NCBI GenBank assembly: GCA_000014925.1
Contig: CP000474.1
Coordinates: 3,534,001 to 3,598,000 of the forward strand
Origin: Paenarthrobacter aurescens TC1
GTDB lineage: Bacteria; Actinomycetota; Actinomycetes; Actinomycetales; Micrococcaceae
Direction: 5' to 3'
DNA: 64,000 nt
Shown: one piece after another, positions 35,471 through 44,574 of the stretch
Numbering within the stretch: position 1 is the stretch's first letter
Layout: every line of letters begins with the position of its first letter
Notes under the pieces: model-generated
Seen by the model: only the letters and a program-made list of their open reading frames with translations
What the model was told of the DNA's origin: nothing
Database searches by the model: none
Program-made: the position numbers and the translations under genes

Positions 35471-37381
35471 CTACGAGGGTCCGAACTTGGTGTTGTAGCG
35501 GAACATGAATGCGGCCATGGCATCACGGTTCACGGGGAGCAAAGGCTTGAACGCCTTGCCACCGGCTTCGGCCCAACCCGTGGAGATGCCCTGGGCTGCG
35601 AGCCACGTGATCTCCTTGTAGAACTGCGCCCCGACGGGAAGATCAATGAACGGCGAAGTCGCCGGGGCAGTGAACTCAGGCTGCTCAGCCAAACGGTACA
35701 TGAACGCAGCCATGGCATCGCGGTTCACGGGCTGCAACGGCCGGTAGGTCTTGGTCTTGTCAGCCTCTTCCCAACCGGTGGTGATGCCCTTGTCTGCCAG
35801 CCAGGTGATCTCTTTGTAGAACTTGGCGTCTGTGGGGAGGTCAGCGAACGGTGACACAGCAGGCGGGGTGAACTCAGGTTCGCCCAACAACCGGTACATG
35901 AATGCGGCCATCGCGTCACGGTTTACCGGAGTCAGCGGCTGATAGGTCCTGGACCCATTGTCTTCCCAACCCGTGGAAATTCCCGCATTGGCCAACCAAA
36001 GGATTTCATCCTGGAACTGAGCTCCGAGGGGAACATCGTCGAAGCCCCGGGTACCCTGCGTTGCAGTCGCGTAACTCAGTGTCCCAAGATTCGTGTTCTG
36101 GCCTACGAACGAGGAAACAGACCTGGCGTTCGTTGCGTTGAGGACATTTCCGGAGTAGATCGGGCCAGCCCCCTCGGGCTCAGCCGACACAAAGTAGAGT
36201 CCCGTGGTGAGGCCAGTGACATTGAAGGTACCGTCTGCTGCGGTGTAAGAAAACCGAGTCACAAGCGACTCGTCCTTGGTGTAAACGTTAACTCGCACGC
36301 CGCTCAGGGGAGCTCCTGTGGATCCCAGGATCTTTCCGGTAAGAGTTCCGCCCTGGCGAACGGTTGCGTTGACACTGTTTAGGGTCTGTCCGGCGGCTAC
36401 GATCACCGGCGTTGCGTTAGCAGCGCCTCCGGACTCGGGGAGGTCCTTATAAAGCTGTGCCTCGTACTTGGACACGAAACCCTTGGTCCGGTTGAACTGA
36501 ACCGTGTACGTGCCAGGCAGCAGGTTCTTCAGCGCGTAGGTGGTCTGGGAGGTTTCCATGACCGTTGACGCTGCAACAGTGCCGTCTTGAGCAATGGCAG
36601 TAATGCTCATGCCCGGACCACTCATAGTGGGGCCAGGGGCGGGGGCACCCGCGATGGAGCCGCCGATAGTGGCAGCCGCAACGGCAGTGTCCTGGATACC
36701 AGCGAGCTGCTGTCCTTCAGTAACCGTTACTGACTGTGAGCTGCCGACTCCCGCAACACCGCCATGCCACATGTTCGCCCACCCGCTCTGGGCTTGGAAC
36801 TGAATCTTGTAAGTGCCCGGCGCGAGGCCACCCACCACATAGTTTCCGGAGTCCGAGCTTTGGAGAAACGCATTTCCCGCGTAGCCGCTGTTCGCGTAGT
36901 CGGGACCCTTGATGACGTTGACCTGACCGGTAAAGGCAGCAGAGCCAGCCGGAACGGAGACCTTTCCGGAAATGAAGGCTGCTGGCTTCAGGGTCTGGTT
37001 GATGCCCGTGGTGGTGGCACCCGGTGAAACGTTGACGAGCGTTTTTGAACCATCCGGAGAGGTTGAATAGTGAGCATTCACCACCGGCGACGGCTGGAAG
37101 GGGTAGTTGAAGTTGACCCAGACGTTGCCTGCGGGAAGTCCACTAACCGTGAACGTTCCGTCCGAGGCCACATTCGCCGTTTGATAATACCCGACTTCGG
37201 GGCCGGCGAAGACAGTTATCTTGGACGCGTCAACGCCCGCCGGTACGGTGACCGTTCCTGAAATGCTTCCCGTAGCTGCTGCAAACGCCGGGGATGCGAT
37301 CCCGGCAGGCAGGGCGCCCAGGACGAGTGCCGCTAGTAGTGTGATTGCGAGCCGAAAACGGCCGCGAGAATAACCCCTCAT
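35471..37381 (-). CDS. Secreted protein with carboxypeptidase-regulatory-like repeats and three C-terminal SLH-type repeats
   Basis: Exported protein of 636 residues. A signal peptide (LAITLLAALVLGALPAG, cleavage after SPAFA) precedes Ig-like beta domains of the carboxypeptidase-regulatory type (TGSISGTVTVPAG, GTLTGKILGSTGAPLSGV). The C-terminal 190 residues hold three copies of a 60-residue SLH-like repeat (FDDVPLGAQFQDEILWLANAG and NRDAMAAFMYRL in each). In Arthrobacter-type proteins these repeats attach to the wall. The start was set at 37381 because GGGGGACCC precedes that ATG. A 15-bp stem follows its stop. Confidence 0.88.
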   Translation of the reverse strand: MRGYSRGRFRLAITLLAALVLGALPAGIASPAFAAATGSISGTVTVPAGVDASKITVFAGPEVGYYQTANVASDGTFTVSGLPAGNVWVNFNYPFQPSPVVNAHYSTSPDGSKTLVNVSPGATTTGINQTLKPAAFISGKVSVPAGSAAFTGQVNVIKGPDYANSGYAGNAFLQSSDSGNYVVGGLAPGTYKIQFQAQSGWANMWHGGVAGVGSSQSVTVTEGQQLAGIQDTAVAAATIGGSIAGAPAPGPTMSGPGMSITAIAQDGTVAASTVMETSQTTYALKNLLPGTYTVQFNRTKGFVSKYEAQLYKDLPESGGAANATPVIVAAGQTLNSVNATVRQGGTLTGKILGSTGAPLSGVRVNVYTKDESLVTRFSYTAADGTFNVTGLTTGLYFVSAEPEGAGPIYSGNVLNATNARSVSSFVGQNTNLGTLSYATATQGTRGFDDVPLGAQFQDEILWLANAGISTGWEDNGSRTYQPLTPVNRDAMAAFMYRLLGEPEFTPPAVSPFADLPTDAKFYKEITWLADKGITTGWEEADKTKTYRPLQPVNRDAMAAFMYRLAEQPEFTAPATSPFIDLPVGAQFYKEITWLAAQGISTGWAEAGGKAFKPLLPVNRDAMAAFMFRYNTKFGPS

Positions 37382-37407
37382 GGGTCCCCCATGTTTCATG
37401 CGAACGA

Positions 37408-37430
37408 AGGGGCCGCAAATGGCGGCCCCT
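37408..37430 (-). terminator. Hairpin between the GT2 and SLH genes
   Basis: AGGGGCCGC (37408-37416) pairs with GCGGCCCCT (37422-37430) around AAATG. Downstream on the minus strand it is only weakly T-rich. It may terminate the GT2 transcript or lie in the SLH leader. Confidence 0.45.
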
Positions 37431-37504
37431 CGCGATCCTAATGCAGGGAACGGGTAATACTAAACGCCGCATATTTGTGAAGTGAGAGAACGCTTCGCAG
37501 ACGA

Positions 37505-38503
37505 TTAGCCCCGCCTGAGCAGCTTCCGCATCAAAAGCATGGGCTTCTTCAAGAACTCCCCCACACTCGTCCGTACAACAACGGTCTGGCTCAGCGCCTC
37601 GAGACGCTCCAGGATGTGGTCGAGCTTGGCAGCGGACTCGTCCAGGCGTCGCTGCTGCGCGACAATGAGTTCTTCTTGCTCCGACAACACCCGCGTCAGG
37701 TAAAGCATGGTGCCAAGTCCGCCCTGCGCGGCCTGGTCACGGAGATAGTCGTCGCGAACCAAGGCATCGTATTGGGCATGTTCTGCGACCTTAGCGAAGA
37801 TGCTGTTGCTGTGGTGGCCATCGGATTGGGGCCGCTGCGACCAGAAGGCGAGAGGTTCGCCGTCGAGGAATCCAACGCGCGAGTGGCTCAGCACGCGGAG
37901 GTGGAATTCCCAGTCCCCCACCACGGGCAGGTTCTCGTTGTAATATCCCACGTGGTCGTGAAGATTGCGCCTGTACAGGAACGAAATGGGAACGGCACGG
38001 TTGATCTTGAGCATGTCAGCGAGCGTTATTTGCCGCATGTCAGCCCAAAAGATTTCGCGGCGGATGGGCTCGATCGCGCCGTCCACAAGCTCTTCGATGA
38101 CGATTTCCGTCCGCACCATCACGCCGCTTTCGGCAGCGTGCGCGGGGTCGTCAAGGTAGGCCACTGTTCGGGCCAGAAATTCAGGGGCCCAGAAGTCGTC
38201 GTCGTCGTGGATCACCACGAACTCGCCGGATCCTGCCTTGAGACCGGCATTCGAGGCCCCCTCCATGCCAGCCGATTCAGCGTGGTGAAGCGTCGTAACG
38301 CGGGATCGCTCGGCTTCCGACCGCTGGGAGATGAGGTGGTCCACGTCGGCAGGGTTGCCGCCATCGTTGACAATCACCAGCTCGAAGTCCTGGAACGTCT
38401 GGGCAAAGATGTCGTCCAAGGCGCGCGCCAGGAAAATGGGTCGGTTCTTGGTTCGGGTCACGATGGTGACGCGGGCACCGGAAGTCATTGCGGATCCATT
38501 CAT
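37505..38503 (-). CDS. Family 2 glycosyltransferase, non-processive
   Basis: Cytoplasmic GT-A transferase of 332 residues. It has VTIVTRTKNRPIFLARALDDI (start of domain), LVIVNDGG, and the metal-binding motif HDDDDFWAPEF around residue 100, plus a VGDWEFHLRVL catalytic loop. There is no membrane helix and no QxxRW motif, so it adds single sugars. A coiled coil (EEQEELIVAQQRRLDESAAKLD, near 275-300) and a basic tail follow. It lies 13 bases after the tyrosine phosphatase gene on the same strand, with a lone SLH protein downstream. The acceptor is unknown. Confidence 0.88.
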   Translation of the reverse strand: MNGSAMTSGARVTIVTRTKNRPIFLARALDDIFAQTFQDFELVIVNDGGNPADVDHLISQRSEAERSRVTTLHHAESAGMEGASNAGLKAGSGEFVVIHDDDDFWAPEFLARTVAYLDDPAHAAESGVMVRTEIVIEELVDGAIEPIRREIFWADMRQITLADMLKINRAVPISFLYRRNLHDHVGYYNENLPVVGDWEFHLRVLSHSRVGFLDGEPLAFWSQRPQSDGHHSNSIFAKVAEHAQYDALVRDDYLRDQAAQGGLGTMLYLTRVLSEQEELIVAQQRRLDESAAKLDHILERLEALSQTVVVRTSVGEFLKKPMLLMRKLLRRG

Positions 38504-38515
38504 TTCGGAGACGAG

Positions 38516-39250
38516 TCAACTCTGCATGTTAGCAGCGCTGGTGACCCCGAGCTTGGCCCTGACTGCCGCCAACTCCGCCTCGGAAACGCCGTTGGACGTC
38601 AGAAACGCGGCTACATCGATCGAAGCAAGGAACTCGCGCAGGCTGGCTCGCCGCCGGGTCAGCATTGCCTCAAGGTCCTCCTCGGACAGATACGGATCGT
38701 GGGCATGCGGCGCCCCGTGCGTGCGATGCCGCTCGTTGATGCCCCGCGCCGCGAGCTCGTATCCGCGCACAATCTCCTCATCACCAACCCCCGCCAATCG
38801 CTGCAGGAGCAAAGCGATCACTCCGCTGCGGTCCCTACCCGCGGAGCAATGAACCACCACCTTGCCGGGTGAGGCCGCAATAACTTTGAAGACTGCCGTT
38901 ATCTTCTCAGCGAACAATTCCAGGTAATCCGCATACTGCGCGGGGTCCTTGAGGTACGGGCCAAAAAGCTCGCTGTAGTCCCTATGGTCCGGATCTTCCG
39001 TTGGGCAATGCACGACGTCGATCCGCGCCTTCACCTCGTCCGGCACCTCGGGATCGGTGTCGCGTTGCCGCCGCTCGCGCGAGGCGCGGAGATCGATCAC
39101 GGTGCGGACGCCGTCGTCGTACATCTGCTGCCAACCGGCTTCGGTAACCCATTCATGGCGACCCATGCGATACACATCCCCGGCGATGCGCCACGCGTTC
39201 ACGGCGCCGTCCCAATGGACACCGTGGTGAGCTGAAGTAGTCCCGTCCAT
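38516..39250 (-). CDS. Tyrosine-protein phosphatase, IphP/dual-specificity type
   Basis: Cysteine phosphatase of 244 residues. The P-loop is VVHCSAGRDRSGVIALLLQRL (H-C-x5-R-S, about 130-150). The N-terminal half has VRTVIDLRASRE, a hallmark of the Y_phosphatase3/IphP group, and the acid loop is HCPTEDPDHRDY. The family acts on phosphotyrosine or phosphoinositides. The stop is 12 bases from the GT2 start, suggesting an operon. No good ribosome site precedes the ATG at 39250, where the upstream bases read CCTCCT; the start may be internal. Confidence 0.85.
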   Translation of the reverse strand: MDGTTSAHHGVHWDGAVNAWRIAGDVYRMGRHEWVTEAGWQQMYDDGVRTVIDLRASRERRQRDTDPEVPDEVKARIDVVHCPTEDPDHRDYSELFGPYLKDPAQYADYLELFAEKITAVFKVIAASPGKVVVHCSAGRDRSGVIALLLQRLAGVGDEEIVRGYELAARGINERHRTHGAPHAHDPYLSEEDLEAMLTRRRASLREFLASIDVAAFLTSNGVSEAELAAVRAKLGVTSAANMQS

Positions 39251-39281
39251 AGGAGGTAGCTAAGCACATTGGCGCCTTGGT

Positions 39282-39430
39282 GCGGGAAGTGAGAGAGGGT
39301 CGCGCGCAAGCACGCGGGAAGTGAGAGAGGGTCGCGCGCAAGCACGCGGGAAGTGAGAGAGGATCGCGCGCAAGCACGCGGGATGTGAGAGAGGGTCGCG
39401 CGCAAGCACGCGGGATGTGAGAGAGGGTGG
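39282..39430 (+). repeat. Tandem 32-bp repeat array (4 copies plus partial)
   Basis: The unit GCGGGAAGTGAGAGAGGGTC followed by GCGCGCAAGCAC repeats at 39282, 39314, 39346, 39378 and 39410. The last two have GATGTGAGAGAG. It shares the GAGAGAGGGT core and the 32-base period with 32931-33161, but the spacer sequence differs. Confidence 0.9.
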
Positions 39431-39475
39431 GGGGTGGGTCTTGCGGAGGTTGAGTGACCCATGTCATACTCGTTC

Positions 39476-39502
39476 TCGATGCGCATCGACGATACGCATC
39501 GA
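39476..39502. promoter_or_regulatory. Two LacI-type operators upstream of the LacI gene
   Basis: TCGATGCGCATCGA (39476-39489) is a perfect 14-base palindrome. A second site, CGATACGCATCGA (39490-39502), follows directly. The same element occurs twice before the SBP gene. This indicates autoregulation. Confidence 0.8.
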
Positions 39503-39547
39503 CAAGCCACAGGAACTGTTCAGCAGAGAGCACAAGGAGGTCAGGCC

Positions 39548-40570
39548 ATGCCCACCAGCAAGGACGTTGCCCAGGCCGCCGGAGTAGCTCAAAGCACGGT
39601 GTCCTATGTACTGAGCGGCAAGCGGCCGATTTCCGAGAAGACCCGCAAAAAGGTCGAGGCGGCGATCGAACAACTGACGTACCAGCCGAATGCCGGCGCC
39701 CGCGCCTTGGCGGGGCGCAGGACGCGCGTCATCGGGCTGGTCATTCCGTTCATTCCAGAACTGGAAATGGCCTCCCTCATGGAATTCGTTTCCGTGATCG
39801 CATCGACGGCGAGGCAGTTCGATCACGACATCCTGCTGGTCACCGAAGACGAAGGGGCCGCGGGGCTCCGCCGTGTTGTCGGTCAGCAGATCTGCGACGG
39901 CCTGATCCTCATGCAAGTGGAAGACGAGGATGAACGGCTCCCGGTCGCGCGGACGCTCAACGTCCCCGTGCTGCTGATCGGCATCCCCCGGGATCCGTCC
40001 GGCCTGGTCTGCATAGACGCAGACTTCGAAATGGCAGGCGAGCAATGCGTCCGCGACCTGGCCGCAGCCGGCCACAACGTCATTTCGATCATCGAATGGC
40101 AGCCAGCCGTCGTGAACCGGCACGTCAATTACGTTGACCGGTTCATGCGCGGAGCCGATGGGGCCGCCGAATCCCTGGGAGTGGCAGTTCAGCACTTTCC
40201 GGGAGGCGCGGATGTTGCCATCATCGCGGATTCCGTAGACAAGGCACTGGCCGCCACAGACGGCGTGCCAGCCTTCATCGCACCGGACCGCACCATTCAA
40301 GACATCCTGCGCCGTGCCCTCGCCGCCCGTGGACTGACTCCCGGCAAGGATGTCTCCATCATCGGCAGCGCTTCTCCCACCCTGGCCGAACTACAACCCG
40401 TGCCACTCTCCACGATTGATCTACGCCCGAGGGAAGTATCCCGGCGGGCAGTGAAAATCATTTGCGACCTCCTCGAAGCCGACAACCAGGGACCACACGA
40501 ATCCTTGGAACTGGTACCCACTGTCATAACGCACCGTTCAAGCACGCTCCGCCCACCCCACGGCAGCTAA
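39548..40570 (+). CDS. LacI-family sugar-responsive regulator
   Basis: Regulator of 340 residues. The helix-turn-helix and hinge are PTSKDVAQAAGVAQSTVSYVLSGK then PISEKTRKKVEAAIEQLTYQPN. A periplasmic-binding-like sensor domain follows (RTRVIGLVIPF, near residue 60). It is flanked on its own promoter side by two palindromic sites and lies immediately before the sugar operon with the same sites. It therefore probably represses both. The start ATG has GGAGG upstream; an upstream ATG at 39461 is inside the operator region and was rejected. Confidence 0.92.
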   Translation: MPTSKDVAQAAGVAQSTVSYVLSGKRPISEKTRKKVEAAIEQLTYQPNAGARALAGRRTRVIGLVIPFIPELEMASLMEFVSVIASTARQFDHDILLVTEDEGAAGLRRVVGQQICDGLILMQVEDEDERLPVARTLNVPVLLIGIPRDPSGLVCIDADFEMAGEQCVRDLAAAGHNVISIIEWQPAVVNRHVNYVDRFMRGADGAAESLGVAVQHFPGGADVAIIADSVDKALAATDGVPAFIAPDRTIQDILRRALAARGLTPGKDVSIIGSASPTLAELQPVPLSTIDLRPREVSRRAVKIICDLLEADNQGPHESLELVPTVITHRSSTLRPPHGS

Positions 40571-40613
40571 GTCCCCTCTTTACGTACCCGTTTTACCTCC
40601 GTTTCCGAACTCA

Positions 40614-40640
40614 TCGATACGCATCGTCGATACGCATCGA
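40614..40640. promoter_or_regulatory. Tandem LacI-type operators before the sugar operon
   Basis: TCGATACGCATCG (40614-40626) and TCGATACGCATCGA (40627-40640) lie 30 bases upstream of the SBP gene. Both share the TCGATNCGCATCGA consensus with the sites before the LacI gene. Confidence 0.8.
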
Positions 40641-40669
40641 TAAATCGATTCCCAGAAAAGGAACAGACA

Positions 40670-41905
40670 ATGAAGTCAGCACAAAGGACATCCCGTCCAC
40701 TCGCTTTGGCTATGGCCGCCATGGTCGGCCTGCCGTTGGCCCTCTCCGGCTGCGGTTCCTCCACAGCTGCATCCTCCACCGAAGCCGTCACGGAAATCTC
40801 AGTGATGGACTACTACAACAACGAGCCGGACAAGTCCTTCATCGGCGATGCCCTGACCAAGTGCGGCACCCAGCTGGGCGTCACCGTCAAGCGGGAGACT
40901 GTCCCCGGAAAGTCGCTCGTTTCCAAGGTTCTCCAGCAGTCCTCCTCCAAGACACTCCCGGACGTCCTCATGTTGGACAACCCGGACCTGCAGCAAATCG
41001 CGGCCACGGGTGCGCTGGCTCCGCTGGCCGATTTCAAGGTCAGCACGGAGAACTTTGCTGAAGGCGTGCTGAGCGCGGGCACCTACAAAGACAAGGTGTA
41101 TGGTCTGGCTCCCACGGTGAACACCATCGCCCTTTTCTACAACAAGGACATCCTGGCCAAGGCCGGCGTCACTCCCCCTACTACCTGGGATGAGCTCAAG
41201 GAGGCCTCCGCAAAGCTCACTGCAGGAGACCAGTACGGACTGGCCTTCAACGCCAACCCCACCTATGAAGGCACTTGGCAGTTCCTTCCTGTCATGTGGT
41301 CCAACGGCGGCGATGAGAAGAAGATCGACACCAAGGAGACCGAGCAGGCGCTCCAGCTGTGGACCGACCTGGTCAAGAGCGGCTCCGTCTCTTCCTCTGC
41401 CCTCAACTGGACCCAGGCTGATGTGAAGGACCAGTTCCTGGCCGGCAAGGCCGCCATGATGGTCAATGGGCCGTGGCAGATTCCTGCTTTGGACAAGCAG
41501 CCCACACTTCAGTACGGCGTAGTGAAAATTCCGGTACGGGAAGCCGGCCAGACGTCGGTGGCTCCGCTCGGCGGCGAAGTGTGGACGGTTCCGCAGACTG
41601 GCAACAAGGCCCGGCAAGCCAAAGCAGCAGAGATGGTTGCCTGCTTGAACAGCGACGAGAACCAACTCGCCATGGCCACAGCCCGCAACACCATCCCCTC
41701 CAAAACCACGCTCTCGGACAAGTTCGCCAGCGACAACCCCAAGCTCGCAACGTTCACCGAACTGATCAAGACTGCCCGCGCACGCACCGGCCAGCTCGGA
41801 GAAGAATGGCCCGCACAGGCCACCAAGATCTACACAGCCATTCAGTCTTCACTCACGGGCAACGCCTCACCGGCCGACGCACTCAAGCAAGCCCAAGGTC
41901 AGTAG
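40670..41905 (+). CDS. Sugar ABC transporter substrate-binding lipoprotein (CUT1)
   Basis: Lipoprotein of 411 residues with lipobox LALSGC (Cys28). The binding-protein fold is clear from MDYYNNEPDKSF, LPDVLMLDNPDLQQIAATG, VYGLAPTVNTIALFYNKDIL and VMWSNGGDEKKI, and the C-terminal WPAQATKIYTAIQSSL. It should deliver an oligosaccharide, probably a disaccharide such as trehalose given the ThuA-like neighbour. The ATG follows AAAAGGAAC. It is the first gene of a five-gene operon. Confidence 0.92.
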   Translation: MKSAQRTSRPLALAMAAMVGLPLALSGCGSSTAASSTEAVTEISVMDYYNNEPDKSFIGDALTKCGTQLGVTVKRETVPGKSLVSKVLQQSSSKTLPDVLMLDNPDLQQIAATGALAPLADFKVSTENFAEGVLSAGTYKDKVYGLAPTVNTIALFYNKDILAKAGVTPPTTWDELKEASAKLTAGDQYGLAFNANPTYEGTWQFLPVMWSNGGDEKKIDTKETEQALQLWTDLVKSGSVSSSALNWTQADVKDQFLAGKAAMMVNGPWQIPALDKQPTLQYGVVKIPVREAGQTSVAPLGGEVWTVPQTGNKARQAKAAEMVACLNSDENQLAMATARNTIPSKTTLSDKFASDNPKLATFTELIKTARARTGQLGEEWPAQATKIYTAIQSSLTGNASPADALKQAQGQ

Positions 41906-41914
41906 GCAGCTGCC

Positions 41915-42904
41915 ATGTCATTAGCAACTGATCTACCTCATTCAAAGGGGCAGACTACCGGCGGGGCCGCCAAAACTCACGGCTTAGGGACCGGACAGCC
42001 AGCCCCCAGACGCCGCACCCGACAACGCCGCGAGCGCCTCTTCCAGTGGCTCTTCCTGGTTCCCGCAGTGGTGTACATGACGTTGTTCTTCGGCTATCCC
42101 GTAGTCAAGAACGTGGTCATGAGTTTTCAGGAATACACCACCTCCACGTTCTTCACCGGAGAAGCCCCCTGGGTAGGGTTCGCCAACTACGTGACTGTAC
42201 TGTCGTCGTCGTTGTTTTCAACGTCCCTGCTCAACACCGTCTTGTTCACCATCGGCTCGATTGTGGGCCAGTTCGTGATCGGCCTTTCATTGGCGATCTT
42301 CTTCCAGCGCAAGTTCCCGCTCAACGGCATCCTGCGGTCCCTGCTCCTGCTTCCCTGGCTCCTTCCCTTGATCGTCTCCAGTGCTGTGTGGCGGTGGATC
42401 CTGGATAAAGACAGCGGCGCTCTCAACCGCTTCCTTGGAGACCTCGGCATCATCGATACCGGTATTCCGTGGCTCACCAGCACCTCACTGGCCCTCATCG
42501 CGGTGGTGGGTGTGAACATCTGGATCGGCATCCCGTTCAACATGACAATCCTCTACGGCGGACTGCAGGAAATCCCGGACGAACTGTACGAGGCCGGGTC
42601 CCTGGACGGTGCCACCGGGTGGAAGGCCTTCCGGCACATCACCTGGCCCATGCTGCGGCCAGTAGTGAGCGTGGTCCTGGTGCTCGGTGTCGTCTACACG
42701 CTCAAAGTGCTGGACATCATCCTGGGACTAACCAACGGCGGGCCGGCCAATTCCACCCAGACCATCGCCACGCAGTCGTACAACCTGTCCTTCCACGAAT
42801 TCAAGTTCGGTGAAGGCGCAGCCCTGGGCAACGTGCTGGTCATCATCTCCCTGGTCTTCGCCGTGCTGTACCTGCGGGCCAGCCGACGCGCAGTGGACGA
42901 GTGA
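41915..42904 (+). CDS. Sugar ABC transporter permease, MalF-type
   Basis: Inner-membrane permease of 329 residues with six helices. The coupling EAA loop is YEAGSLDGATGWKAFRHITWPMLRPV (about 225-250). An N-terminal cytoplasmic stretch of about 30 residues is rich in Arg (RRRTRQRRERLF). It begins 10 bases after the SBP stop. No ATPase gene is in the operon, so a shared MsiK-type ATPase elsewhere is required. Confidence 0.93.
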   Translation: MSLATDLPHSKGQTTGGAAKTHGLGTGQPAPRRRTRQRRERLFQWLFLVPAVVYMTLFFGYPVVKNVVMSFQEYTTSTFFTGEAPWVGFANYVTVLSSSLFSTSLLNTVLFTIGSIVGQFVIGLSLAIFFQRKFPLNGILRSLLLLPWLLPLIVSSAVWRWILDKDSGALNRFLGDLGIIDTGIPWLTSTSLALIAVVGVNIWIGIPFNMTILYGGLQEIPDELYEAGSLDGATGWKAFRHITWPMLRPVVSVVLVLGVVYTLKVLDIILGLTNGGPANSTQTIATQSYNLSFHEFKFGEGAALGNVLVIISLVFAVLYLRASRRAVDE

Positions 42905-42911
42905 GGACAGC

Positions 42912-43769
42912 ATGACAACCACACTGAAAGCCCCCACGCTCCGGCGTAACAACCCACGAGCTACGGGACGCAAGAACTCGGGCTACACGGCACTGGCCAT
43001 CTTCTTCCTGGCCATCATGCTGTTCCCCGTGTATTGGATGGTCAACGCCTCCTTGCAACCCAACGGCACCACCTTGGAAACCTCGTGGTTCCCGCTGAAG
43101 CCCGACTTCACCGGTTACGCCACAGCCATCAACGAGCAAGCGGGCAACCTGGGAACCAGCCTCATCATTTCGCTCGGAAGCGTGGCGCTGAGCCTGGCCA
43201 TCGCCGCCCCGGCCGCTTACGCTTTGGCCTACTTCAAGGTCCGTGGCGCGGGAGTGGTCCTGTTCGCGATCCTCATCAGCCAGATGATTCCGGGGATCGT
43301 GGTGGCCAACGCCCTGTACACCGCGTACAACGATCTGGGCCTGCTCAACTCCATTCCAGGTTTGATCCTGGCTGACTCGGCCCACGGCATCCCGTTCGCG
43401 ATCCTCATCATCCGGGCGTTCATGAACGGCATGCCGGCCTCGGTGATCGAGGCCGCACGGGTGGACGGCGCCGGACACGTCCGGGCGTTCTGGTCGATCG
43501 TGCTGCCGCTCAGCCGAAACTCATTGATCACCGCCGGGCTTTTCACCTTCCTGTTCGCGTGGAGTGACTTCCTGTTCGCGCTGACGCTCACCACCACCGA
43601 AGCCGTCCGACCCGTCACCTTGGGCATCTTCCAGTACATCGGCGCCTATGTGAACGACTGGAGTTCGGTCATGGCGACGGCGGTACTCGCCTCCATCCCG
43701 GCCATCGTCCTGCTGGTCGCGGCCCAAAAATACATCGCCGCCGGCACCACCGGCGGTGCGGTCAAGTAG
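42912..43769 (+). CDS. Sugar ABC transporter permease, MalG-type
   Basis: Second permease of 285 residues. The EAA loop is [25 protein letters not shown] (about 175-200). The N-terminus is basic and the first helix is [20 protein letters not shown]. The start ATG at 42912 is 8 bases after the partner stop with GAGGA upstream. It pairs with the MalF-type protein to form the channel. Confidence 0.93.
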   Translation: MTTTLKAPTLRRNNPRATGRKNSGYTALAIFFLAIMLFPVYWMVNASLQPNGTTLETSWFPLKPDFTGYATAINEQAGNLGTSLIISLGSVALSLAIAAPAAYALAYFKVRGAGVVLFAILISQMIPGIVVANALYTAYNDLGLLNSIPGLILADSAHGIPFAILIIRAFMNGMPASVIEAARVDGAGHVRAFWSIVLPLSRNSLITAGLFTFLFAWSDFLFALTLTTTEAVRPVTLGIFQYIGAYVNDWSSVMATAVLASIPAIVLLVAAQKYIAAGTTGGAVK

Positions 43770-43800
43770 ACCGCCCTCCCACACCTTCAAGGAGAAAATC

Positions 43801-44574
43801 ATGACTGAAAGCAAGCCCATCCGCGTCACTGTGTGGTCCGAGAACCGCCACGAAAAGCGCGACGAACTGGTGGCACGCCTCTACCCGGACGGTATGCACG
43901 GCGCCGTCAAGGCGGGCATCGAGGAGAACCTGGGTGCCGCCGTCGAGGTCCGGACCGCAACCCTGGATGAACCGGAACACGGCCTCACCGAGGAAGTCCT
44001 TGCCAACACCGATGTCCTCACCTGGTGGGGTCACATGTCACATGCCGACGTTGAGGACGAGATCGTGGAGCGCGTCCACCGGCACGTCCTGGCCGGAATG
44101 GGCCTGATTGTGCTGCATTCCGGGCACTGGTCCAAGATCTTCACCAAGCTCATGGGCACCTCGTGCACCCTGCGCTGGCGCTCGGAACAGGACCGCGAAC
44201 TCGTGTGGACCGTGGACCCCACACACCCCATCGCCAAAGGCATCCCGCACCCCATCGAGATCCCGCAGCAGGAAATGTACGGCGAGTTCTTCGACATCCC
44301 CACCCCCGAGGAACTGGTGTTCATCAGCTCGTTCAGCGGCGGCGAGGTGTTCCGTTCCGGCTGCACGTTCCGCCGCGGTCACGGCAAAATCTTCTTCTTC
44401 AGCCCCGGCGACCAGGACTACCCCGTCTACCACCACAAGGACGTGCGGCGCGTCATCGCCAACGCCGTGGAATGGGCCATCACCGATCGTCCGGAACGCG
44501 CTGTACCGGAACTGCTGCGTTACGAAACCGGCGACTTCTTCAACGGCAAGAGCTACCAGGGAGCCAACGCGTGA
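43801..44574 (+). CDS. thuA: ThuA-like (trehalose utilisation) protein
   Basis: Protein of 257 residues with the glutamine-amidotransferase-like ThuA fold. Recognisable parts are [67 protein letters not shown] and the His-rich [17 protein letters not shown]. ThuA of rhizobia works with ThuB in turning 3-keto-trehalose into usable products. Here it sits between the sugar permeases and a Gfo/Idh/MocA oxidoreductase, the same pairing. The ATG has AAGGAG upstream. Confidence 0.88.
   Translation: MTESKPIRVTVWSENRHEKRDELVARLYPDGMHGAVKAGIEENLGAAVEVRTATLDEPEHGLTEEVLANTDVLTWWGHMSHADVEDEIVERVHRHVLAGMGLIVLHSGHWSKIFTKLMGTSCTLRWRSEQDRELVWTVDPTHPIAKGIPHPIEIPQQEMYGEFFDIPTPEELVFISSFSGGEVFRSGCTFRRGHGKIFFFSPGDQDYPVYHHKDVRRVIANAVEWAITDRPERAVPELLRYETGDFFNGKSYQGANA

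Noticed and set aside
39461..39547. Longer start of the LacI gene at 39461
   Set aside because: It would place the operators inside the coding region and lacks a ribosome site; GGAGG precedes 39548.
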